64,000 nt of DNA, taken from the NCBI RefSeq assembly GCF_001514495.1, contig NZ_BCNM01000009.1, positions 62,001-126,000 of the forward strand, written 5' to 3'. This stretch comes from Paenibacillus pabuli NBRC 13638 (GTDB lineage Bacteria > Bacillota > Bacilli > Paenibacillales > Paenibacillaceae). The notes beneath the pieces are model-generated. The model was not told the origin of the DNA and did no database searches. It saw only the letters and a list, made by a program, of their open reading frames with translations. The position numbers and the translations under genes were made by a program. Positions 1 to 7,773 of this stretch are shown in pieces. Each line of letters begins with the position of its first letter. Position 1 is the stretch's first letter.

Positions 1-939
1 GAGGCTTCGCCGTTGTTCCGCAATGTATCTTTTGATCTGAGACGCGGGGAAACGGTTGCTTTGATCGGTCCGAACGGTATCGGAAAATCCACCTTGCTGA
101 AATGCCTCACTGGAAGTTTGCGTCCTGTAAGCGGTGATATCCAATGGGGCACCAAGGTGCAGATTGGCTATTATGATCAGGAGCAGACGGGACTTAACCC
201 TTCCAATACCGTATTGGAAGAGCTGTGGAGTGCCTATCCAGGCATGGAGGAAGCGCGGATTCGTACGGTGCTTGGCAACTTCCTGTTTAGTGGAGATGAT
301 GTGCTCAAAAAAATCTCATCGCTTAGCGGCGGAGAAAAAGCACGTGTCTCTCTCTCCAAACTCATGCTCAAGGAAGCCAACATGCTCATTCTGGATGAAC
401 CTACGAACCATCTCGATCTGTTTGCCAAAGAAGTGCTTGAAGCGGCGCTGATGGACTATGAAGGCACATTGCTGTTCATCTCCCATGACCGGTACTTCCT
501 CAATAAAATGGCTGAGCGCATTGTTGAGCTTCATCCAGGTGGAACAGAACACTACCTCGGCAATTATGATGATTATGTAGAGAAGAAACAGGAGCTTGAG
601 GACATCGCACGTGAAGCGGCTGAAGCACGTCTTGCCTCCTCCAAAAACTCGACCAAATTTGATCCAGGCCTATCCGCATCCGAAAAGTCCGGAGCCGCCT
701 CATTCGAAGCGGACAAGCAGGCCAAGCGGGAAGAACGAAACCGCCAGCGCAAGCAGGAAGCTCTGGAACAACAGATCGCGAAGCTGGAAACAGAGATTAC
801 GGAGCTTGAGGCACAGATGGCCCTGCCTGAAATATATCAGGATTACATGAAGCTGCAAGAGCTTCAGGAACAAGCGGAGGATCACAAGCTTCAACTTGTC
901 AAGGCTTATGAAGAGTGGGAAGAATTGGCCTTGGAATAA
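1..939 (+). CDS. ydiF: ABC-F family ATPase, YdiF-like (5' truncated by window)
   Basis: The reading frame is open from base 1, so only the C-terminal part (about 312 residues) is present. It holds the second nucleotide-binding domain with Walker A GPNGIGKST, signature LSGGEKARVSL and Walker B LILDEPTNHLD, then a basic/acidic C-terminal coiled coil rich in KxxE (last 100 residues). ABC-F proteins have two such domains and no membrane part. They act on the ribosome in translation or antibiotic protection. In B. subtilis the ABC-F gene ydiF lies beside gcp/tsaD. Here tsaD is about 3.5 kb away with leuA between, which supports the ydiF assignment over other ABC-F paralogues. It faces leuA and ends in a strong terminator. 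The exact paralogue is uncertain without the N-terminus. Confidence 0.85.
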   Translation, partial: EASPLFRNVSFDLRRGETVALIGPNGIGKSTLLKCLTGSLRPVSGDIQWGTKVQIGYYDQEQTGLNPSNTVLEELWSAYPGMEEARIRTVLGNFLFSGDDVLKKISSLSGGEKARVSLSKLMLKEANMLILDEPTNHLDLFAKEVLEAALMDYEGTLLFISHDRYFLNKMAERIVELHPGGTEHYLGNYDDYVEKKQELEDIAREAAEARLASSKNSTKFDPGLSASEKSGAASFEADKQAKREERNRQRKQEALEQQIAKLETEITELEAQMALPEIYQDYMKLQELQEQAEDHKLQLVKAYEEWEELALE

Positions 940-950
940 GCTGGCCCTAT

Positions 951-1000
951 AAGGAGTTGTCCCATAAGTCAGGCTCATGACTTATGGGACAGCTCCTTTT
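951..1000 (+). terminator. Rho-independent terminator of the ABC-F gene
   Basis: A nearly perfect inverted repeat pairs 951-971 with 978-998 (AAGGAG...CCCATAAGTCA with TGACTTATGGG...CTCCTT). It has a 6-nt loop and ends in TTTT, and starts 12 bases after the ABC-F stop codon. Confidence 0.85.
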
Positions 1001-1449
1001 GTACGGGATGGGAACTCCAAAGGTTCTTCAGGCGTAAGTTTCTTGGCGGGAATACTTCGCAAGCTCGAAAGAGCTTTCCTATTTTGTTTTTGACAAGGGT
1101 GTTTGCATATTTGTCAAATTTACTCGAATGATGGAAATTATTTTTTTTGTTGGTTACTTCACTGTTTATCCACAAGAAAGCAATATAGCAAGCAACTTCA
1201 TGGACTTAATTATACGGCGGTAGAATAGCCTTTTTTGCACGAAAACCATATTTATCCACCAAGTTATCCACGTTATCCACAACTTTGTGGATATAAAGGG
1301 AGCTATCTATCCCCTAAGACCTTTATTTTCGAAAACATTACTGGTTTGGGTTTGATATAGTTACCCACAAATTATCCTGAATATGTGGATAACTATAATC
1401 ACACCTTGACAAATCGATCTCTTCTCTCACATTTTATCTCCTATAAAAG
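1001..1449. other. AT-rich convergent intergenic region
   Basis: No plausible gene is seen between the ends of the ABC-F gene and leuA. The left part holds a 6-bp GAAA-tetraloop hairpin (AAGCTC/GAGCTT, 1061-1076) followed by a T-rich run, which could be a second terminator. It also holds a TTGACA/TGTCAA inverted repeat near 1090-1117. The right part carries the DnaA-box cluster described separately. A convergent intergenic region of 450-500 bp is long for this genome and suggests the sequence itself has a function. Confidence 0.6.
1166..1392. promoter_or_regulatory. Cluster of DnaA boxes outside oriC
   Basis: Three perfect 9-mers TTATCCACA occur within 227 bp: 1166-1174 (+), 1273-1281 (+) and 1384-1392 (- strand). 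Four one-mismatch copies also occur: 1252-1260 (TTATCCACC), 1264-1272 (TTATCCACG), 1286-1294 (- strand, ATATCCACA) and 1361-1369 (TTACCCACA). Boxes 1252-1294 form four nearly contiguous sites. No dnaA, dnaN, rpmH or gidA gene is nearby, so this is not the origin. B. subtilis has DnaA-box clusters outside oriC that titrate DnaA or regulate genes, and I recall one at the gcp/ydiF locus. The same location here suggests a conserved DnaA-binding locus, which is inference. Confidence 0.7.
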
Positions 1450-1484
1450 GACAAAAGCAGACCTCTGTATTCAAGGCCTGCTTC
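1450..1484 (-). terminator. Probable terminator of leuA
   Basis: On the minus strand AAGCAGGCCT (1483-1474) pairs with AGGTCTGCTT (1464-1455) around a 9-nt loop, with one mismatch. It is followed by a TTTTGTCCTTTTAT run and lies about 55 bases after the leuA stop. Confidence 0.6.
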
Positions 1485-1539
1485 GCTCCTCTTCTTCGTT
1501 AGCGTAAACTCATGTCAGTCTCTGAAAGGCTCTTGCTAT

Positions 1540-3096
1540 TTATGCGTGCACAGGCTCATCGCTCTCGAAAGACTCTGCCTTCAATCCAGCAGCATTACAA
1601 GCGGCTACATACGCCAGCCCCGCAGCCATGACGATATCATTGTGCGTAGCGGTTCCTCTGAATTCACGTCCTGCCCGTTCCACAGTAACCGCAGCTTCTG
1701 CACTCGCAGCCTCTCCTCCGCTCAAGGCGTGCATCTCCATATCCACAAATGTAATATCATCCGAAATGCTCTGCCCAATCGCCCGGATGGTTGCATCTAC
1801 CGGACCACCGCCAACCGCAGAATAGGATTGCTCCCCTGCGCTCGTACGAATGCGAACTGCTGCCATTCGATCCGTCATGCTGCCCGCCGTAACCTGCAAT
1901 TCAACCAATTCATAATCCTGGGCAGGAATATTCATGGTCTGGCTCACCATCTGCAATAACTGGTCATCACTGACCACTTTCTGTTGATCGGCTGTTTCTT
2001 TAAAGACCTCATACAGCTGTTCCATTTGCTGCTCATCCGGTTCAAAGCCATATTTGCGAACCCGATCCTTCAAAGCGTGACGACCGGAATGTTTGCCCAG
2101 GATAATCATGCTGCGGGGAATGCCCAGCGCTTCCGGGTCCATAATCTCATACGTACTCCGATTCTTGAGCAGACCATCCTGATGAATGCCGGACTCATGC
2201 TGGAAGGCATTGCGCCCCACCACCGGTTTGTTGTAGGCGATCGGGAAATGCATTGCACGGCTGATCTGACGCGATGTCTCATACATTTGGTTCAATTTAA
2301 TATTCGTCGTTGCTCCAATGGCGTCTCCACGCGTCTCCAGAGCCATAATCAGTTCTTCCAAAGCACAGTTGCCCGTACGTTCTCCCACACCGTTGATGGT
2401 TACTTCAATCTGGGAAGCACCATTGGCAATCGCAGCCAGACTGTTGGCAACCGCAAGCCCCAAGTCATTATGACAGTGTGCGCTGTAACGCACCTTGTCT
2501 CCGCCTCTTGCCCCCTCACGTACCTGACGGAACATCTCTCCATATTCATGCGGCAGCGCATACCCGACCGTGTCTGGCAAATTGATGATACTTGCTCCTG
2601 CTTCAATGGCCACTTCAACCATCTCGATCAGATCATCCATCTTCGTACGAGCTGCATCCATGGCGGTGAATTCCACAATATCCGTGAACTGTCGTGCATA
2701 AGAGACCATCTCCCGAGCCGTAGCCACGACTTCACTGCGCGGACGACGCAGTTGATGCTCAATATGGATATCCGAAGACGAGATAAACAGGTGAATTCGG
2801 CGGCGAGCTGCATCCGCCGTTGCTCGAACGGCTGCATCAATATCCCCTTTGACCGCACGCGCGAATCCACAAATCTCTACGTTTTGCAGTTGTCTGGAAA
2901 TCGCCTGAACCGCCGCGAACTCACCCGGACTTGAGATCGGGAATCCAGGCTCGATGACGTCAATGCCCAGAGAGGCCAATTGGTGTGCCAGTTCAATCTT
3001 TTGCTCAGGCTGCAGACTCGCTCCCGGTGCTTGCTCTCCATCACGCAGTGTTGTATCAAAAATCTCAATCATGCGTTTGTTATTGTTCATTGTCAT
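1540..3096 (-). CDS. leuA: 2-isopropylmalate synthase
   Basis: Condenses acetyl-CoA with 2-oxoisovalerate, the committed step of leucine synthesis. The N-terminal TIM barrel has the HMGL/IPMS signature TTLRDGEQAPG near residues 15-25, the metal-binding HCHNDLGLA segment, and NGVGERTGNCALE. The C-terminal part (about residues 390-515) is the LeuA allosteric dimerisation domain, where leucine feedback binds. At 518 residues it is the long bacterial type. I chose the ATG at 3096, nine bases after GGAGG; an ATG six bases upstream and a TTG at 3105 are too close to that site. It stands alone: no leuB/C/D or ilv gene is in the window. Transcription passes two leucine T-boxes, so uncharged tRNA-Leu should switch it on. 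Confidence 0.95.
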   Translation of the reverse strand: MTMNNNKRMIEIFDTTLRDGEQAPGASLQPEQKIELAHQLASLGIDVIEPGFPISSPGEFAAVQAISRQLQNVEICGFARAVKGDIDAAVRATADAARRRIHLFISSSDIHIEHQLRRPRSEVVATAREMVSYARQFTDIVEFTAMDAARTKMDDLIEMVEVAIEAGASIINLPDTVGYALPHEYGEMFRQVREGARGGDKVRYSAHCHNDLGLAVANSLAAIANGASQIEVTINGVGERTGNCALEELIMALETRGDAIGATTNIKLNQMYETSRQISRAMHFPIAYNKPVVGRNAFQHESGIHQDGLLKNRSTYEIMDPEALGIPRSMIILGKHSGRHALKDRVRKYGFEPDEQQMEQLYEVFKETADQQKVVSDDQLLQMVSQTMNIPAQDYELVELQVTAGSMTDRMAAVRIRTSAGEQSYSAVGGGPVDATIRAIGQSISDDITFVDMEMHALSGGEAASAEAAVTVERAGREFRGTATHNDIVMAAGLAYVAACNAAGLKAESFESDEPVHA

Positions 3097-3366
3097 ATTC
3101 ATCAACCTCCATCAAATTTATAAGATGTTCCTTGCGCTCGAACTAGACCAGAATCTTGCTGTTCACATGACATGTTTTCGTATGTTTTTGTTCATCGTTG
3201 TGTTTGAAAGGTTATCAAAGCTTGCTACGTTTATTCGTTCCATAACTCAAACATTGCTCATGACTTATTCGTGACAACAAGAGTGTACGTCGACTTACAC
3301 TCTCTCATTTCTCTCATGCATGTCATTCATGCCTATCGCCCACCCCTGCTGCCGGCAGCAAACACA

Positions 3367-3735
3367 AATAACCCGCCATCTCATCTAAGAGACGGCGGGT
3401 TATTATCCCTCCGCGGTACCACTCTTGCTTGATGATCCAGGCTTGCGCCAGACATCATCCACCTCGTTGTCTCCAGCCAGAAAGCTTTGTAGCTACGTAC
3501 ACCATGCACCTACAACAGCGTAACCAGCAGGAGAAACACCCTATAACGGAGGTTAGCCGTTGCTGTGTACCACAATGTCCTTCGGTTATAAGGGCAAGGG
3601 ATGAGACATGGTCTCACCTGTTTCCACAGCTCCGTTCCCGGGCGAGATTCGAACGATTCCAGCCACTGCGTCGCACCACCCCGCAGCTCTCTGAGCGCTT
3701 TATCGTTCTACTGCTCCCGTTCATTACATTTATGA
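3367..3735 (-). promoter_or_regulatory. Leucine T-box riboswitch, proximal copy
   Basis: Read on the minus strand, it has the stem I base with AGTA near 3711, the AGAGAGCTGCGGGGTGGTG segment (about 3693-3672), then a specifier loop GAAT-CTC-GCC with CTC (Leu) at 3646-3644. The T-box core AAGAGTGGTACCGCGG is at 3426-3411. The terminator AATAACCCGCC/GGCGGGTTATT (3404-3367) follows directly. A 14-bp palindrome TGCTGCCGGCAGCA lies just after it (3347-3360). Binding of uncharged tRNA-Leu should favour the antiterminator and let RNA polymerase reach leuA, whose start is about 270 bases downstream. Confidence 0.9.
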
Positions 3736-3771
3736 TATGCGACCATGAATTTCATCACCATTTTGAACATC

Positions 3772-4165
3772 AAAAAAAGCCTGCCATCTCCTGCAATATT
3801 GCAAGAGACGACAGGCTGTTCACCTTCGCGGTACCACTCTTGTTGACTTCGTTTCCTTCGAGCTGATTCAGTATGCGTCCATACCGTTATCATTGCCCAA
3901 AGTGACAAAAAGCCCCCTCAGTTATTGTTGAACTTCTTCCGATATGTCATCCGGACTCCATCAACAACGGCCCATTCACGGAGGCAACCCGTAACCATGT
4001 ACTTTGGGCCATCATCGGCCTTCGGCTTCTCCCAGGGAGTTACCGTGTTCCATCGTTCCGCTTCCAGGTGAGTTTCAGGTTTCCTTCGACTGCGTTGCAC
4101 CACCCCGCAGCTCTCTAAGACCGGGAAATCCCCTACTGATCCTGTTCATTGCGTTTCAGTTCAGG
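3772..4165 (-). promoter_or_regulatory. Leucine T-box riboswitch, distal copy
   Basis: A second complete T-box lies upstream in the same transcript. It has AGTA near 4135, AGAGAGCTGCGGGGTGGTG near 4115-4096, and the specifier GAAA-CTC-ACC with CTC (Leu) at 4072-4070. The core AAGAGTGGTACCGCG is at 3841-3827, and the terminator AGCCTG...CAGGCT (3817-3778) is followed by seven U. Specifier codon and core motifs match the proximal copy, but the stem sequences between them differ a lot, so the duplication is old or kept by selection. Confidence 0.9.
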
Positions 4166-4195
4166 AATCTATATAAGTCAACAAATGAATATTTA

Positions 4196-4335
4196 CACTG
4201 GCGCTCCGATGACAGAACAACCTTCCGATCGCTGTTATCCCCAGATTTCTTTGATTCCCTTCTCTAAAGGGAAAATCCGGTGATAAAGGCGAACGCTTCG
4301 CTTCTCCAGGTTATTTCTGTCCTCTCCGCTATTGT
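4196..4335. repeat. Palindromic intergenic element in the leuA leader
   Basis: The ends are imperfect inverted repeats: GATGACAGAACAACC (4208-4222) against GGTTATTTCTGTCCTC (4309-4324). Inside, TTATCCCCAGATTT pairs with AAATCCGGTGATAA, and CCCTT-CTCT-AAGGG forms the tip, so nearly the whole element folds into one long hairpin. No coding sequence is present. It sits between the leuA promoter and the distal T-box and is therefore transcribed. It resembles the short palindromic intergenic repeats found in many copies in Paenibacillus genomes, but that is recollection; no second copy is in this window. Confidence 0.5.
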
Positions 4336-4382
4336 GTAAATGTTTAGTTGAACATATCGAATTCCTGTTTTAATTTGTAATT

Positions 4383-4411
4383 AATATACAGTCTTCACTT
4401 GAGACTGTCAA
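4383..4411 (-). promoter_or_regulatory. Sigma-A promoter of leuA
   Basis: TTGACA (4411-4406), a 17-base spacer and TATATT (4388-4383) on the minus strand. It lies just after the tsaD stop and points into the T-box leader. The leader to the leuA start is then about 1.28 kb. Confidence 0.85.
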
Positions 4412-4433
4412 GTCTTCATATACATGAATCAAT

Positions 4434-5489
4434 CTATAACGATTGAACAGACCATGCCTCAAGCGAAAGCCCAGGATCTGCTTTGGCATCGAATTCCGAG
4501 ATTTCTCCCCGCTGCCATTTTAGATACGCCGCAGCTCCAATCATCGCTGCATTGTCGGTACAATACTCCATCGGCGGGATCAGCAATTCGAGCCCTTCCT
4601 TCGCACAGCGCTCCTGCAAAGCTGAACGTAATCCCCGATTTGCAGCAACGCCACCGCATAACAGCAATTGACGTGATCCATACTCACGGACAGCCCTTAC
4701 CGCTTTTTCTACCAGAACCTCAACGACCGCTTCCTGGAAGCCCCGTGCCACAGCAGATGGTTCAAGCGTTTCTCCGCGCATTTTGGCTTGATTCAGAACA
4801 TTCAGTACAGCAGACTTCAGACCGCTCAGACTGAAATCATACGAATCTGCTTCAAGCCAGACGCGCGGCAAAGGTACTACCTGCTCTGCCTCAGCAGCCA
4901 TCCGGTCCACATGCGGTCCTCCCGGGTAGGGACAGCCCAGGGCCCGTGCCACTTTGTCGTAAGCCTCGCCTACAGCATCGTCGCGGGTACGACCGATCAG
5001 TTTGAACTTGCCTTCGGATTCCATATGCACAAGCTCGGTGTGACCACCTGAAACCACCAAAGCCATCGCTGGATATTGCAGCTCATGGGTAAGTCTGTTG
5101 GCATAGATATGTCCCGCAATATGATGTGTGCCAATAAGCGGCTTCCCAAGAGCCATAGCCATGGTTTTTGCCGCCACAATGCCGACCAGCAATGCACCTA
5201 CCAGTCCAGGCCCTTGCGTGACAGCAATGGCACTCAGATCACGCGGACGGATGCCGGATTGTTCAATAGCCTGTTCCAACATCAATGTAATAACTTCCAC
5301 GTGTTTACGCGAAGCCACTTCAGGCACAACCCCGCCAAATGCCTTATGTGTCTCGATCTGACTGGAGATCAGATTGGACAGCACTTCCCGTCCATCCTTG
5401 ACTACCGCTACGGATGTTTCATCACAGCTTGTCTCCACGGCCAATATATAAGATGGTGCTGAACTTATCTTTTCATTGAAATCTTTCAT
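4434..5489 (-). CDS. tsaD: tRNA N6-threonylcarbamoyladenosine transferase TsaD
   Basis: Catalytic subunit (Gcp/YgjD/Kae1 family, ASKHA fold) that transfers threonylcarbamoyl from its AMP adduct to A37 of ANN-decoding tRNAs together with TsaB and TsaE. Visible family motifs are [14 protein letters not shown] near the N-terminus, the metal-binding histidines in [19 protein letters not shown], and the C-terminal CTDNAAMIG. The start is set at the ATG at 5489: it overlaps the rimI stop as ATGA and gives 351 residues, the normal length. An in-frame extension 20 residues upstream would run through the rimI coding end and is not supported. It is the last gene of the tsaE-tsaB-rimI-tsaD operon. Confidence 0.95.
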   Translation of the reverse strand: MKDFNEKISSAPSYILAVETSCDETSVAVVKDGREVLSNLISSQIETHKAFGGVVPEVASRKHVEVITLMLEQAIEQSGIRPRDLSAIAVTQGPGLVGALLVGIVAAKTMAMALGKPLIGTHHIAGHIYANRLTHELQYPAMALVVSGGHTELVHMESEGKFKLIGRTRDDAVGEAYDKVARALGCPYPGGPHVDRMAAEAEQVVPLPRVWLEADSYDFSLSGLKSAVLNVLNQAKMRGETLEPSAVARGFQEAVVEVLVEKAVRAVREYGSRQLLLCGGVAANRGLRSALQERCAKEGLELLIPPMEYCTDNAAMIGAAAYLKWQRGEISEFDAKADPGLSLEAWSVQSL

Positions 5490-6007
5490 GAATCCGTTAC
5501 GCTTCCTTCCTCTTCGCCGCTCCGGCTCGCAGGCGGCAAATTCGCCCACATAATCATCGCATCCTCCCCATTGTCGGAGTAATATCCTTTGCGAAGACCT
5601 GCCGATTCAAACCCTTTTTTCTGATATAAGCCCTGGGCAATTCGATTCGATACCCTGACTTCCAGCGTCATTCGTTCCATCCCAAGATACGCCGCGGTTT
5701 TCATCAATTCGTCCAGCAGCTTCTCGCCAAGCTTCCGCCCACGATAAGCTTCACGGACTGCAATATTGGTAATGTGGGCTTCATCCATAATGGTCCACAT
5801 GCCGGCATAGCCAATCGCTGTTCCTTCCAGTTCCATAACCATATATTTAGCAAAATGATTGTGTGTCAATTCATTCTGAAACGCTTCTTCCGTCCAGGGC
5901 AGGGTAAAGGCTTCATGTTCAATAACCATCACATCCGGAATATCATCCAATGTCATAAGCCTGAACTGAAACGTCGCCTCCTGCTGGTCATTCTCCACGT
6001 TCTCCAT
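5486..6007 (-). CDS. rimI: Ribosomal protein S18 alanine N-acetyltransferase RimI
   Basis: GNAT acetyltransferase of 173 residues. The acetyl-CoA binding loop reads [15 protein letters not shown] (about residues 103-117), preceded by AHITNIAV and followed by [18 protein letters not shown], a standard RimI pattern. It is expected to acetylate the N-terminus of ribosomal protein S18, although substrate range in Bacilli is less certain. The ribosome site GGGAGGGG lies eight bases before ATG. The gene overlaps tsaD by four bases (ATGA). Upstream, an inserted 213-bp element separates it from tsaB, where the rest of the operon is tightly packed. Confidence 0.9.
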   Translation of the reverse strand: MENVENDQQEATFQFRLMTLDDIPDVMVIEHEAFTLPWTEEAFQNELTHNHFAKYMVMELEGTAIGYAGMWTIMDEAHITNIAVREAYRGRKLGEKLLDELMKTAAYLGMERMTLEVRVSNRIAQGLYQKKGFESAGLRKGYYSDNGEDAMIMWANLPPASRSGEEEGSVTDS

Positions 6008-6027
6008 TGGCTTCCCCTCCCTTTTAG

Positions 6028-6240
6028 TGCGTGTTCAAAAAGACCGGTTTTCAGTACCGAGAAGATGGGATGAAGCTAGAAATGGAGTAGCGGAGCATAG
6101 GGAAAACTACGTGAGCAACCGCGATGTTTTTGAAGGAAACATACTCCGTAAGCCCCCACTTATTTCGGCTGAATTCCATATACGATGCTGAGGATGCCAC
6201 TAGGCATCCTTCGTAATCAAAAGCGGACTTTTTGAACAAC
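6028..6240. repeat. MITE-like element with terminal inverted repeats and 9-bp target duplication
   Basis: A 213-bp non-coding insertion. The terminal inverted repeats TGTTCAAAAAGACCGG (from 6032) and TGTTCAAAAAGTCCGC (minus strand, from 6238) match at 18 of 20 positions. An internal hairpin GGATGCC-act-AGGCATCC lies near 6192-6210. The 9-bp sequence CCCTTTTAG flanks the element at 6019-6027 and 6241-6249, as expected of a target-site duplication. Removing the element and one copy would restore a gap of about 15 bases between the tsaB stop and the rimI start. No transposase is encoded; a parent element elsewhere in the genome would have to mobilise it. Confidence 0.7.
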
Positions 6241-6245
6241 CCCTT

Positions 6246-7097
6246 TTAGCCTTTGCGCAGCAGATTGGCTTCCGCTTCAGCCAGCTGGGTGTAGTTGGGC
6301 ACGAGCGCATGCACGTCATCTCGCTGACCTGCAAGCAGCGCTTCGGCGCCCAGGCGCCCAACCCAGCGGCCCTCCAGCTCATAGGGTACGAGCTGGAGCG
6401 CCGTTCCTGCGGGGCAGCGTAGCTCAGCCGCTGCTGCCGCATGCGGGCCCGTCTCGCCGACAATCCAGACGGCAGCGGGCCGCTCTCCCGGCGCCGCCTC
6501 CGCCATGCGGGCGGCGAGGGCTTCCAGCCATCCGTCCACCAGGCGGATGGCATCCGGTTCCAGCCGTCGGGGCGCAGCGCTCCCGGCGGAGGCAAACAGC
6601 GCGGTATAGGCCTGACCGCGCCGTGCATCCACAAGCGGAACGATCCAGTGGACAGGGGCGGCACCTGTGCCGCCCTGGTCCGCGGATGGCGTTCCGCCAG
6701 CCCCAGCTGCGGCATTCTCTGCCGCAGCTTCGGCCTTGGCGGCGAGGCCGCTGTGCCAGCCGCCCCAGGCCAGAGCCTGAAGGCTGGACACCCCGACAAC
6801 GGGGATGTCCCATGCCCAGGCGAGCGTCTTTGCCGCGGTCACCGCAATGCGGATGCCCGTGTACGAGCCTGGGCCGATGCCGACGGCAATGCCGTCCAGC
6901 TGTCCGGGCTGCGTGCTGCTGGCTTCCAGCAGCTGCTCCATCACGGGTACAACGTGCACCGAGTGATTGCGTTCTGCCCGTTCATTGCGTTCTTCCAAAA
7001 GAGCGTGATCTTCCATTACCGCGGCTGCCATCACCGCAGTCGAAGTATCCAACGCCAAAAACCGCTGACGCGGCTTTTTTTGTAAATCTTCCATCAT
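6246..7097 (-). CDS. tsaB: tRNA threonylcarbamoyladenosine biosynthesis protein TsaB
   Basis: Non-catalytic partner of TsaD (same ASKHA fold) that bridges TsaD and TsaE in t6A synthesis. Motifs: LALDTSTAVM near residue 14, GIGPGSYTGIRI near 73-84, and LVDARRGQAYTALF after an insertion. I chose the ATG at 7097: it overlaps the tsaE stop as ATGA and follows a GGAG site; a longer frame would extend deep into tsaE. At 283 residues it is about 40-50 longer than usual, mainly through an Ala/Gly-rich segment (about 118-148). The DNA from about 6250 to 6900 is clearly richer in G+C than the neighbours. The stop codon lies inside the target duplication of the adjoining element. Confidence 0.92.
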   Translation of the reverse strand: MMEDLQKKPRQRFLALDTSTAVMAAAVMEDHALLEERNERAERNHSVHVVPVMEQLLEASSTQPGQLDGIAVGIGPGSYTGIRIAVTAAKTLAWAWDIPVVGVSSLQALAWGGWHSGLAAKAEAAAENAAAGAGGTPSADQGGTGAAPVHWIVPLVDARRGQAYTALFASAGSAAPRRLEPDAIRLVDGWLEALAARMAEAAPGERPAAVWIVGETGPHAAAAAELRCPAGTALQLVPYELEGRWVGRLGAEALLAGQRDDVHALVPNYTQLAEAEANLLRKG

Positions 7098-7591
7098 CTT
7101 TTGACTCCATTCTGTCTGAACTGTCGGCATATAGCAGCGTAAGTCTCGCCATACCCATCCAGTGTAATCGTTCGATCCTCCGGGCCTGTCGTCTCGATCT
7201 GCACATGTAAATGTTCCTGCGGCAGCAATTCGGGAATGATGCTCGACCACTCCACCAGGCTGACTCCGGCCCCATAGAAATACTCATCCAGTCCAAGCTC
7301 TTCCGCTTCTTCCAGTGATATGCGATAGACATCCATGTGATACAAGGGCAGACGCCCTTCGTATTCCTTGATCAATGTAAACGTGGGGCTGTTGACCACA
7401 TCACGTACACCCAAATGCCAGGCAAACTTCTGTGAAAATGCCGTTTTGCCCGCGCCCAGATCACCGTCCAATGCAATCACCATGCCGGCGTTTGCCTGTT
7501 CAGCGAGTGCGGACGCGAGTACTTCTGTATCTGCAATGCCATGGGAGTAATACACCCAATGCTCATGCGTCTGATTCAATATACGCCCCAC
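7094..7591 (-). CDS. tsaE: tRNA threonylcarbamoyladenosine biosynthesis ATPase TsaE
   Basis: P-loop ATPase (YjeE/YdiB family) that drives the t6A-forming TsaB-TsaD complex. Walker A is GDLGAGKTAF (about residues 43-52). The typical SPTFTLIKEYEG and HMDVYRI segments follow, and VEWSSIIPELLP near the C-terminal third is the conserved WxE-like block. Length is 165 residues, slightly longer than the family. It is the first gene of the tRNA-modification operon; stop and tsaB start overlap as ATGA. No promoter as clear as that of leuA was seen in the 120 bases before it. Confidence 0.93.
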   Translation of the reverse strand: MGRILNQTHEHWVYYSHGIADTEVLASALAEQANAGMVIALDGDLGAGKTAFSQKFAWHLGVRDVVNSPTFTLIKEYEGRLPLYHMDVYRISLEEAEELGLDEYFYGAGVSLVEWSSIIPELLPQEHLHVQIETTGPEDRTITLDGYGETYAAICRQFRQNGVKR

Positions 7592-7710
7592 CTTTGGCGG
7601 TCCAGCCGCCTGAGTTCACTTTGAACTTTATTATATCGGTCCCTTTCTTCCCCCGCAACATCGAAGGATAGGAAGCAGAATGGAAGCTGGCCTCGCGTCA
7701 CAGGAACGAC

Positions 7711-7740
7711 AAATAAACCGGCACCTTGCGGCACCGGCTA
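7711..7740 (-). terminator. Terminator of the spore-protein unit
   Basis: On the minus strand AGCCGGTGCC (7739-7730) pairs with GGTGCCGGTT (7725-7716) around a four-base loop, followed by TATTT. It lies about 35 bases after the sspH-like stop. Confidence 0.75.
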
Positions 7741-7773
7741 CGCTTGGACATCTTCAAGCCTCTTTGTTTCTCT

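Noticed and set aside
1166..1392. Replication origin
   Set aside because: Only DnaA boxes are present; no dnaA, dnaN, rpmH or gidA, no clear AT-rich unwinding element with DnaA-trio repeats, and the region lies between convergent genes.
1984..2934. Open frame of 316 codons on the plus strand
   Set aside because: Exactly antisense to leuA, no ribosome site, protein without recognisable pattern; a by-product of leuA codon use.
3429..3866. Open frames on both strands across the leuA leader
   Set aside because: They cover the two T-box structures, whose motifs explain the sequence; no ribosome sites.
6051..6239. 62-codon minus-strand frame
   Set aside because: Lies wholly inside the inverted-repeat element; no ribosome site and no transposase motif.
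6441..7210. Long plus-strand frames of 195-214 codons
   Set aside because: Antisense to the GC-rich part of tsaB, where stop codons are rare by composition; Arg/Pro/Ser-rich products.
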